This document shows, in pieces, positions 26,701 through 38,700 of a stretch of 64,000 nucleotides of DNA. The DNA is taken from positions 2,232,001-2,296,000 of the forward strand of contig JALIRH010000008.1 in assembly GCA_023055505.1 (NCBI GenBank), written 5' to 3'. The notes below the pieces were generated by a model. It did no database searches. It was not told the DNA's origin and worked only from the letters and a program-made list of their open reading frames with translations. Source of the DNA: Callipepla californica brunnescens. Its lineage: Eukaryota; Chordata; Aves; Galliformes; Odontophoridae. The first letter of the stretch is position 1; the number at the start of each line of letters is the position of its first letter. The position numbers and the translations under genes are program-made.

Positions 26701-29700
26701 CAGCAATGGGGAGCTCTATCATGAAAACTGCTTTGTCTGCGCTCAGTGCTTTCGTCAGTTCCCAGACGGACTTTTTTATGAGGTGAGGTTGCACGCTGTG
26801 TATGAGAGAAGAAATATCTTTATTAAAAGGAATTAGGTGAAAATTATGATAGAAATATGAATTTCCATCTTTCTTTTGTGTTCAGGAAGGACTTGCAACT
26901 TGGTTTCTTTTTCCTTTTTATTTCCACTTAGCTACTTCTGCTCCTGTTCATAACAAAACTGTGTGTTTGTTCTTCGGGTAAATGGCATTTCAAAAAAGAA
27001 AGTGCAAACATATTTCAGTATTTCATTAGACTTCAGTCATAGTTTGCCTTTTTTCTAGATATTTTGTACCAAACTTTCACAGCTGAACAACTGAAGTTGG
27101 CAAACCCATGTAAAACAATGTTAATTCTTTTCACAGGTTGTGTGCAAGCATTGCTTTTGAATAATACGTTATTTTACACATACTGCATTCTGTGAAACAT
27201 ACTACTTCTGTGGAAGGAGTAATTCTAAATACATGAGTATATAAATATAAAGCAAACTGTAGGGGAGGGAGCTTTAGGCACCTCAAGATTTTCATGATCT
27301 TGTAGGAGCTTTACTATTGATTTAATTATTTGCAAAGCATATTCACTATGAGGCTGAAACTGTATCTGGACGTTGCTTTGAGATAATCTCTGGGAGCTTA
27401 AAAACAGGTGAGAAGAGGGACTAGAACTGAAAACCTGGTCTTTTCACAGGGAGAATGCAGAACTGTAGGAGCTGAACGCTGCTCAGTTATTCATGATGGC
27501 TCATTCTCTCTTTTCTTTCAGTTTGAAGGTCGGAAGTACTGCGAGCATGACTTTCAGATGCTGTTTGCTCCTTGCTGTGGGGAGTGTGGTAAGATGTACA
27601 AACAGAATTTTGTGCAGCCTCACCAGCTGTATATCCTACTCGCCACAGTGAACCACACAATTAAGGGCAAAGAGCCCTTCTTTTAACGAAGTCAGCCCTG
27701 CAACACATACACCCACTCAAACACCACAGATTAACATCTGCAGGGCTGTTACTGCCACCACTGAGCGCTCTCCAGCCCTGGGCTGGATTGCTGGGGACAT
27801 TTTAGGGAGCAGGAAATACAGAGAGAAACAAAGCATGCGATCAGCAGTGATTTGGGTCATCCTGATGGTGGGAAGAGGTTGTTTTTTGCTAAAGATTAAT
27901 AGGTCTTGTGGAGTTAAAGGGGCAGAATTATTAGGAGCTGTAGGTGTTTGGTAAAACTGTTTTCTGCAGGCATCTCAAGGCGTTGCTTTCCTTCTGTAGG
28001 TGAGTTCATCATCGGACGTGTTATCAAGGCAATGAACAATAACTGGCACCCAGAATGTTTCCGTTGTGAGCTCTGTGATGTGGCACTCGCTGACCTGGGT
28101 TTTGTGAAGAATGCTGGCAGGTAAGGCAGAGCAGGAGCTCTGGAAGTGTTGTTGATACAATAGTGAGATGTTGAGAGTGGTCCACTGGTCGTGTTCTGGG
28201 AGGTGAAGCTGGTAAAGGTTTGGAACACAACAGAAGGCCAAGAGAATACCATGAGTATTATATCAAAACGTTCCCCAGGCTTCAAAAGCCATTCATTTTA
28301 TATAAAGAAACATCAAATCAAGTCCTGAAGTAGATTAATGCATTTAATTAAGAAGTAAGAAAGTAAAAACTTGAAACTAATACAAAAGCACGTTGTAAGA
28401 AAATAAACCCATCTGACAGTTAGTTTGTAGTGTTGCACAATTCATACCTTGAGCAAAGCTTGGTAGTTTTCTGTGGTTTACACTGTGACTAACTGAATGG
28501 TGAGGAAGGAGAGGTTATATGTTTGCACCCTGTCCTGCAGGAAGACCCCTCCACTCCCTTTTCTGTTCAGTCCTGCATGCAATTTCTGTGTCTTGGTTTT
28601 TAGAGGTGGGAATAATAAATTTTCGTGAGACATCGTAGCTTGTTAAAATCTGTGCTGTTGTCATAGCACCTGGAAGAGTTCCTGGGTCTTTTTAGGAGAG
28701 CAGCTAGGATTGGAACAGTTCAAGCAAGAAAAAAGAATGCTTTTGTTTGTTATTAGTGGACCGAATTTAAAATCGTAAATGTGTGCATATGTATCTGTAC
28801 ATTCAAAATGTATTCCACCTGTTGTGTGATTTCCTAGATTGTTTATCTCTTTTGCCTAGAAGCTTTCTGCTAGTAAATGCTGTCAGAAACTATTGCATTC
28901 ATTTTCCATTTTCTCATTGTACCTGTTGTTGCCTGATCTACCTCTCATTTCCAGACGCATTCCACTGAACACAGTTTGTGTCAGTGAGGATAGTTAAGGT
29001 AATCCCTGCTTTATCTGCAACAAATAAATTGTCTAGGAAAAATGCAAAAATGAAACAATTGTAAAACACTTTCAAGATAAGAATTTCTTCTGGGCAAAGG
29101 GAACGTCAGTAGAATAAATACCCTGGAGATGTGTGGATGTGGACTTGGTTGGAGTGGTGGCACCTGGTAGGTTGGGTGTGTGGTTGGACTCTGTCTTGAA
29201 AGTCTTTTCCATCCTAAATGATTCTGTGATTTCTTCTGCTTGCCATTTTTTTAAGGGACAGGTTCATAGTTTTTTTGATTACTGATGTAGTAAAGACGAA
29301 TGCTGTATTCCTAGGCAAACTTTTTCTGTTCTTGAGTTGGAATATTGTCAGGTTGCCTGATGTTTGGCAGGGAATTACATAAAACAGGCAGTGTAGTAAA
29401 TGTTGTAGCAGTAGTTTGAAGCTTCAAGCTCATCTCCTGCTCTGAGGACTTGGAAGCAGTTAAAAAATGGTCAGTACAATCTGTGCTGCATTCCTGGTTG
29501 GGTGTGTTGCAGCATTTTGCTTTTTTTTCTTTTTTTTTGCTATGGGTTAGCGCCAGTTTTCTGCCTACAGTGTATGAACACTGAGCATGCAACTTGAACA
29601 AAATGTTCTGTCTACTTCAGTAGACGTTGGTGCAGTGTGCCATTTTAAAGTAGGCTTATGCATTGTGCATAGGAAAAGCCATTACTGAATGCTTTGGGAA

Positions 29701-32700
29701 TTAAGTTATTTTGCAAAAAGAAGCTGTCCATTTCACAGCCTCTGCGTTCCCTTAGTTGTCCCTATGTGCTCAGCCCTCAGTATGGCTGTACTTGTGTTTG
29801 CAGTTTCAGTGAGACAAGAGCATGTAATCTCGGTTGTCAGAGGGGTTCTTGTTAATTTCAGTTCCAGGGAAATGACAGAACTTCCCTCTGTCTGGCTCTG
29901 GTTACGTTGTCTTGCTGCACATCTGCACTCTCCACTGATTCACGCTGAAGCAGTGGCAAGGGTCACGTTCACAGTTCAGATTTCGCACTTAGCGAGCTTT
30001 CATTCGTCTTCCCCTCACACGTCTGCGGTATCATCGCCATCCTTTTACCACAGAACAGGCTGCACAGAGCTTCACGGAATTTCTCAGCCACAAAAAAATA
30101 CATGACGGGGTCGAAGGCCCCGTTCAGACTCGTGAGGCAGGAAGTGATGCGGTTACCGAGCGCCAGAACGCGCTGCGTCTCGCAGGAGGTCTTGGTCCCG
30201 TTGTAATGGAGAATGTAAATGTAGCGATTGACGTGATAAGGTACAAAACAGATCAGGAAGATCATCAGGACCATGATGATCATTTTGATAGCTTTTTCCT
30301 TCAGGTGTTTCTCAACTCTGTTGCCACTCTTCAGGCTTCTGATGATCAGTAAGTAGCAAGTCACCGTAGTCACAAACGGGAAGGTGAACGCGACCGCTAA
30401 GGACACGAGAGCGTGACGTGACGCCTTTTCTCTGTAGAGCTGCAGACAGATGGTTGTGTTGTTCATCTCCACGGTCTGCACGCTGAGCAGCAGGGGTGCC
30501 ATTGCAACCCCAACTATAAGCCATAGGAAGGCACATGCCATGTGGGCATAGAGGGGCCTGCGGAGCTTGATGGACTTGACGGGGTGCACAATGGCCAGGA
30601 ACCGGTCAACACTGATGCACATAAGGAAGTAGATACTGGCATACATGTTGAGGTAGAAGAGGAAGCCGGTGAGTCTGCACGGGATCTCACCGAACGGCCA
30701 GTGATTACCTGAAAAGTGGTACACCAGCCGCGTGGGGAGTACCAGCACAAACGAGAGGTCGGCCACAGCAAGGTGCATCAGGAAAATGTTGGCGGGTGTG
30801 CCGGACTTCTGGTCCCGAATGAAGAGCCAAAGAGCCAGGGAGTTGCCAATAAAAGCCAGGATGAAGTCCAGAAAGTAGAAAGTGGCAAAAAGGACGTTCT
30901 CGAGATGTGTCTCTTTGCCACATTGCTCTGAAGTTTCCAAAGCGAAGTTTGATTGATTTGAGCAGTTGAAGAGTAGGCTTGAGGGGTCTGCTGGGCCTTT
31001 CATTTCTCACCACGGTTTTGAAGTATAATAGAAAAACCTGGAAGAATTGAGACAGTATATTACTAAAAAAAAGCCTGTTATTTTGGAGAAAAGCATACAT
31101 GGAAGTCAGTGAGATCTCTTGCTCGCTGATACTGATATTTAATGGGACAGGTCAGTCTGACTTTAAACATATGTTAGAACTCTGAATACCTCCTGTTCAG
31201 CCAGGACAACCTCTTACAGACAGCGTTGTTAGGCACTGGAATGGGCTCCGCAGGGAGGTGGTGGAGTCACCATCCCTGGATGTGTTTCACAGTGGTTTGG
31301 CTGTGGTGCTCAGGGACGTGATTTGGTGGAGGGTTGTTAGAGTGAGGGCAGTATGGTTGGGTCGTGGTTGGACTAGGTGATCTCTAAGGTCTTTTCCAAC
31401 CTGAGTGATTCTATGATTCTATAATGTCCAGCCCATTAATTCCTGTCAAAAGAAGCACTACTAAAGAGACACTAGCTGGTTATGAGCTTGTCTCCAACCT
31501 GTGCTGGGCTTAGCTGAGTGACAGTTGAATGCTCGTGTGTCAGGCACATGGGAAAGAGGAAGCAGGTTCTGTATGTCTGGCTAGAAGGTATTTGTTCTGT
31601 TTAATTTGAGGGATGGGTTTAGGACTGAAGAACTGCTGATGAATCAGCTTTTCTGAACGCACACTTGTTGTAAGGTGCCTGCAGCATTCTCGTTTGTAGG
31701 AGCAGTAGAAAGCAGATCAGGGATTGTTGTTTTTTTAAAAAAGGAAGATTCCTGAAAGTCTTTTGAGAATGATTTTACTCTGAAGTCCTGTGTTTATGGC
31801 AAACACATACCATGCCAATGTAAGGGGAAACCTTTCAGGTGGATAGCAGCATCTCAATTGAACAGCAGAAAAGTAATACACTGACTACAAAAATATTGTC
31901 AGTAACACCCACGCTGTCATCTGTTGTCAAAGCCCTGTCCTTTCCTGCTTCTTTCTTCTCCCAAGGTAATTCTCTCTCCCTGTAGCTTATCCAGGAGCTT
32001 TTCCAACTTGCAGCATAGAAAGACTACTTAGGTTTGGCGGTCTCTGTCTGCAGAGTCCTGAACAGCATCAACCAAAAGTGACTATAGATTTTGTGGGGGC
32101 TTTTTATACGCTCCTCATCTGGCTGTGTAGGTGGTAGGGAAATGCAGACTGTCTGAGCTTCCAGTGCTGTCCCTGCTTTTGGATTCCTCAGAGGTGTTGC
32201 AGTGTCTACAGCAGTACCTCTGTTACACTTCCCTTGCGTGTCGTACTAATCGATGATTACTGCACAACATTCAACATGTGTTTAAAGAACAAGCAGCCAA
32301 GGAAGCTGGAACCTCTAGCATCCTGTTTCTGTGCAACTGCTAAAGGTCACTGAGGCAGCATCAAATGCAACTGTGTTTGAAAAGCATTTGGAGAAAAACA
32401 TTGAAATAATGCTAACAGAAGACAAGAAGGATTTCCATTTGGCTTGAGGGTCTGTTTGCTTTGCCCAGGGAAACCACGAAGCATCTGTTGTTTCTCTGAC
32501 ACATTCTTCACCCATTACAATGTTTTAAGATCAGTCTGCTCCATTTTTCTCTGCCGAGATTGAAATCTGAAGGTAGAGGCTGACGTTGCTACGCTCCATG
32601 CTAAAATCTTATTTCATTAGGCGGTTGGTCCAAGGCATGAAGCAGTATGTCCAACTTCCCAGCAGAACTTAAAATTTGGGTATATCACCTGATGGAGAAA

Positions 32701-35700
32701 CTGTAATGTCTGATAAAGCGCAGAGCAATATATTGGAAGTTTGTAAATGAAATTCCCACCTTCTGTTAGCTGCTGTCACTTTCAGGAGGACAGAAAACTG
32801 CAGTAAGGAATGAACATGCTGCACCGTTTCTGCTTGCCACGCAGTTGGAGAGAGCAGAGTCAACAGAAAGGAGAACAAATTCCATTGAGAAACAGGAGTT
32901 TCTTCGTGTGGCCACAGAGGGGCCTTCTTGCTCCGTGCACTCCCCACATGCAGTGGGGAAGTGCACAGAACAGTCTGTGAGTGAGTAATGGCTGTCTGCT
33001 GCCAGCTCTGTGCTGGCCTGCAGGCCCAGAGACAGCAACGCCTCAGTAGGCAGCATTACTAGAAGTGCATCTAGACCAAGGGACATTTCATTCTGTAAAA
33101 ATACACGTGGTATCTTATGCCGTGCAGTTCCTGCTGCTTTTGTGAACAAAAAGAAAACTGGCTGTTGCTCCCTGTGTGAATTTCCTGGGGTTGAGGGAGA
33201 GCACACAGGTTTGGGTTTTAGTCTTTGTTAATCCTTTATAAAGTAAAACCTGCAGGTCTTTTTGAACCCAAGGGTTTGGAGTTTCCATGTGATACTAACG
33301 ATGAATTCTCAAATACTCGTCTTCCCTGGATGGAATTAGTTCAAATGTGCATTTTTCTATTGCATAGCGATGAAGAACTATGCTGAGACCACACCTTTCT
33401 ACGGGCTGAATTTACAGCAATGCCATCATCTTTGTTTAATTTTTATTTTAATGATCTTTCTATGTTCACCCACCTGTCAGTGATGAGATAGTTTGTCTGA
33501 GGGTGAAGTGCTCCTCTTTACGTGCTTACACCATTGAACAAGCAGTAGGTACAGGGCTGGACCAGATGAGAAGGCTGAAGTGAGGGTAGCAGACAGGGGC
33601 ATCTCTTCCCTTGATGACAGTGACCTAAGTTCAGGAAACAAAGCCCTGCTTACTAGCCAGGTGCTAGAGAGTTAGCAGCTGATACACTGAGCTGATCTCC
33701 TGTGGAGAATCTTTGGAGTTCAGCCCCAGCTGTCTGCCTATGCCAGATGTGGACTAGTCAAGGTGTTTCAGTCAGCAGTTTTGTCCCCTGTGATGTCAGC
33801 ACTGACTGCCATTGATATCTGTCTGGACATATTTTCACTGCAAAGTACTGTGGGGTGGAGGAGAAGGGAGAATGTGAGTCCGTGTGTAAGCTCAGAGTGT
33901 CAGTGACAAGAGAGAGGACTCTAACAGTGGATGATAAAATCTGAATAGATTCTGTTTTCTTCAGACAATTGCCTTCATGTGAGAGCTGCTTTTACCTTAT
34001 TTACTTGGAGAAAAGGGAAGAAAGGTGCCTTTCATTGCCTTATATCCAACCTAAATCTCCCCTCATTGAGCTTGCAGCCGTTTCCCCTTGTTCTATCACC
34101 ACAGACCCTGCTTTAGAGTCTGTCTCCTTTCCTGCAGCACCCCTTCAGATACTGACAGGCCGTTCTCAGGTCTCCCCAGAGCCTTCTCTTCTCCATGCTG
34201 CACATCCCCAGCTCTCTCAGCCTGTCCTCCCAGGAGAGGTGATCCATCCCTTGGAGAAGTGGGTCCCTTTCTAATTTTGTTTATGCTTTAAGTTAGAAGT
34301 GCACTTTAATCAGGTTTTGTCTTTCTTTACAGTTCTGTTTGTGGACTTGAAAGTCATCACACAGCACCGGGCGGCTTTTCCCCTGACCTTGCTGTTTTCT
34401 AGGGTTCCCTGTTGAGGCTGTGTCTGGAGTAGAGATGTTTTTGACAGAAAGCTGCAACTTTACAAACATAACAGCTTTTGTAGCTGTAGATTAAGGAAAG
34501 CCCTTTGCTATTACGTACAGCTGCACTTTTGTTCTCCATGTCTCTATCCTATCTATGTAAATAACTGATGCACTGTTTAGGCTTTTTCTTTCTTTCTGGT
34601 CTGTTAGCTTGCACTCTGAGCCCTATAAAACTTTTGTACTCATCTGTAGTTCTGCTGAGAGCAAACTTGACACTTTCCCAAATGACCTGGAACGAGCTGA
34701 TGTATACAGCATAGCACAAGGAGCTCTGACTCCACCAACAGAGAACTTCTCTGGGAGCTTGTCTCACCACCCAATAATTTCCGCTTGGATTGCATTCCCT
34801 GTGCTGTGTGAATATTTCTTGGTGTACGTATTGCTGAGGAGGGAGCCGTTATCCCACCCCCCCGGGGCTGAGCTGTGAGGGGGATGTCACCACTCATTAG
34901 CAATGCACACACACTGCCCATATTTTATGTCCCTGTTTCTTTTCTGCTCAGAAACAAACAGATACCGATCCCCGGGGCTGTCGGTGCGGAAACAACAGGG
35001 TTACACTCTCAGCAGATGTTACAGCTATTAGTAATGCAGAAATTAATAAATAGAGAAAATAGCTCATTGTGAATGCGTTAGCTGGCATTTTGAAGGTTTT
35101 GTTAGGGTGCTTACTGCAGATATATCCGAAGTGCCTGATGAGGTTTGTGATGGATTTCAGAAACGGCCGTTCTTGCTCAGCTAGAAGCATTTTGGTTTGG
35201 GGATGTGCTAGTCTGGGGGGTTTGTGTTTATGGTTGCAGCATCTTGCTTTCTCTGCAAGTATTCTTCATTAGCAGAAGCCCACTTCTAAGTGGTGTTATT
35301 CTCCTGAAAGCCGCTCCTGCTGAGCCCCCCACCCCTCAGCTGTGACACTGGTTTCCTATGAGCGTCAGAGTGGTGTCACTGCGCTGGGCACACAGCTGCC
35401 AGCTTTCCTGGCAAAAAGGATGGACGTTAAGATCTGAAGTGTGAAAGGTTTTGTGCTTTGATCTTCAAAATATGCTGCTGCTTTTTAGTTTTCAGACTAA
35501 GTTTTCCGTCCCAACTTGTGGGGCTAAAGCTCCTGGCACCAGGAAAGCTCCCTCGCTACTCTGCTAAGGATGTTCGTCTCTTACCTGTTCGCAGCGCAGT
35601 CCTATGGGTGGAGGATTGGTTCCTTTGAGGGGAGATCTCAGGGAATTCCTTCTGATGGCAGCAAACCAACGGCGAAACCAAGGAGCCGGTCCAAAAACAG

Positions 35701-38700
35701 AACGGTGTTGCAGAGCTGCTGAGGGTGGAAGGGTGCCCCTCTATATAGCGTCCTTCTGGCTCTGATAGTGCGTTATCAGCTCAGGAGCACAACGGAGCAG
35801 GGGAGAGGACAGCCCTGCACTGAAGAGCATTCTTCATCCCAGCTGAGCCCTTGGCATGGGGCTCGCTGCTGCTGCTGCAGATATGAATGCTCTGTATGAA
35901 TATTCCAGTGTTCGTGGCGCTCACTGAGGGCGCTGCTGAACTCCCAGCCTTTCACACAGCCCTCTTGGAGTCCCCTGATTATTTTAGGAGGGTGGAGTGA
36001 AGCATTGTTTGGGGGAAGCCTGGTATTAATAGACACAACAGGACATTTCAGAATGGGATAATTCCATAATGGTGGGAGTGCGGAGAGGGAGAGGGGCGGC
36101 TGCTATGGTTACAGCTCAGCCTGTCCAACACTTCCCTTTGCTTGCAATAGAGGAGGGTCTATGGGATGGCAGAGAGAGCCTGTGAATGGGGAGGGGTTGA
36201 TAATGGTTTATCAGTGCAAATGGCTGAAGGCATCTTATTCAGCTGGATGAGAGGGGTCTCTTTCAGGACACTTGCTGCAGGGTCCCCATGTCCTGCCCCA
36301 TATAATTACTCTTCATTTGACAGTGCCGAATAAAATCGATGCCTTTATGCCGATGTGAGCACAGCTGCATGTTTCCTTATAATGGGGTCCTGTCTGCTTT
36401 TTCTGGATTCCGTCTGGGCAGACAGTAGTTCCAGCCCTGGAGAGAGACTCTTGATGACGGGAGGACTCACATTTGGAGAGAATAATAATGATACTTAGCA
36501 CTTAGACAGGCGCCTGCCAGCTCAGGGTCAGAAATGTTTGAGGTCTCACAACAACATCTGTGTTGAATCCTTATCCCCATTTTACAGATCTAAGGGTAAG
36601 TGATTCATGGTAGCAGAATTTTGGAAGGGGCCCTGCAGTGAATCCACTGCTGCAGCCATAAATCTGCCCTTTCCATTTGAACTTCTTTGGTCTCGTGTCT
36701 GTTGAGAATGACCTGTAGATCTCTATGGTGATACGGTGACATAGTGATATAGTGAAAGGAATCGAGCGGGATTCTCTGTGTTGTGATGAAGGAACATGCA
36801 GAAGTCACTCCTCTGTCGGTTTTGCTTTACTATAAATTCTTTCCTTGCTGTTAGAGGGATTGAAACCGAAGAGTTTCTCCTCAGAGCCTCTAGATACTGG
36901 GGTGAGATTGGCAGATTCCTGCAGCCTGCATAGAAGTCCCTTTTGTGCTCTTGCCCAAGCTTTGCTACCAAAATTTGGCTTGTCTGCCTGCTGAGGGCTG
37001 TACTTGTAATTTGTTCTAGAACAAGTGATGGAAACGCAGTTGTATTTATCACATAAAATCACATAGTTCTTTGTTTTCCTTAACACGGGACTAAAAGGAG
37101 TTAGGAGACAGAGGGGCTAGGATTCAGTATGTTCTTGTTTATCCTAGCTATTGCAGATAAAGGAATCCCATTCAAGCAATGTGCTTTGGTTTCATTGTTT
37201 TTGATTCTCTCTGGTCCCTCCCAACTCCCAGTCCTATAATGCCTCTGCCATAGTGATTAGTAGAGAGAAGGTGTGTAGGGGAGCTGTTATGTCTCAGCCT
37301 GAACTGGTGACTGAGCATCTTCTGAAGGGCTATGGCTGGTCCAGGGAGCACAGGTGCTGGGCGAGGCAGCATTTTTCCTGTGTATGACTATTGATATTCC
37401 CAATAATACTCTGCGTGGTATCACAGAGAACTTGTCAGGAGCAGTTTTGCTGTTTCATGGGACAAACGGAGTGTTGCTACCTTTCCATGCCCACTCTCAG
37501 AAAAGATTGGATCTAGAAGAACTGGAAAAGTTACCTGAAAGAGTGATGAGTGAGGGTAGACACAGAACTGGTCTATAATATGGTACACCATAGAATCAGA
37601 GTGGCTTGTGCTGGAAGGGACCTTAAAGCCTATCCAGTCCCAGTCTCTGCCAGGACCAGGGACACCTCCCACTACTCCAGGTTGCCCATCCCACCTGCCT
37701 TGAACACAGCTAGGGATGGGGCAGCCACAGCTTCTCTGGTCAGCAGAGCCAGGGCCTCACTGCCCTCTGAGTAACAAATTTCCTCCTAACCTGTAGCCTA
37801 AATCTCTCCTTTTTAGTTTAAAACAGCTCCCCTTGTCCTATTACTATTTGCCTGCGATATAAACACAAACCAGGGCATTTTGGAGAAGGATTCCAAGGAA
37901 ATATAATGTGGTGGCTGCTCTATGTACTCTTTTCTGTGCAGCTGGTGTTAAAGACAGGATACTAAACTAAATGATGTTTAGTCTGACCTCAAAAGGTACT
38001 TCTCGGATTACATCAAGTACATTCTGCATCGTGCAGTACACATTTCTTCAGGAGAAAGGATTTCATCGTGTTTTTCTTTCCTCTGTTCAACCAGGCACCT
38101 GTGCAGGCCGTGCCACAACCGTGAAAAAGCGAAGGGGCTGGGCAAGTACATCTGTCAGAAGTGCCATCTGATCATTGATGAGCAGCCTCTGATGTTTCGG
38201 AATGATTCCTACCATCCGGATCACTTCAATTGCACCCACTGTGGGTATGTTCTTGTATTCTAAACCCTGATGACAAAGGAGGGTGAATAGTTCAGCCTGT
38301 TGCCGTGCTGGTACCTGTCTGACCTGTGCGTACCTGAGACGTGATGGCAAAATGAGAAAGCAGTTACAGAAAAAATAATATATAACAGCTATATTTCACT
38401 AGCTTAGTTTAAGGACAGTGTTTATAGCATGAATATTGCCAAAATATGTTGACTTTCAAGTTCAGTCCTCCAGGATTTCATCTTAGGCATTAAGGAGCCT
38501 CACTGGGTGTTCTTACTTCAGGGGCATGTTTGTGTTTTCAGGAAGGAATTGACTGCTGAGGCCCGGGAGCTGAAGGGAGAGCTGTACTGCCTGCCCTGCC
38601 ATGACAAGATGGGAATCCCCATCTGCGGAGCCTGCCGCAGGCCCATCGAGGGACGAGTGGTCAATGCCCTGGGAAAACAATGGCATGTTGAGGTGAGGCC

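Larger units (their letters stand above)
28121..38094 (+). other. LIMS2 intron 4, hosting GPR17
   Basis: This 10-kb intron separates the exon ending in ...FVKNAG from the exon starting HLCRPCHN. It contains the antisense gene GPR17 (29969-31003) and CR1 pieces at about 29128-29232, 31193-31424, 34035-34270 and 37587-37852. I recognise no gene in the remaining 31.4-37.5 kb. Regulatory DNA for GPR17 or LIMS2 could lie there, but nothing in the sequence proves it. Confidence 0.7.
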
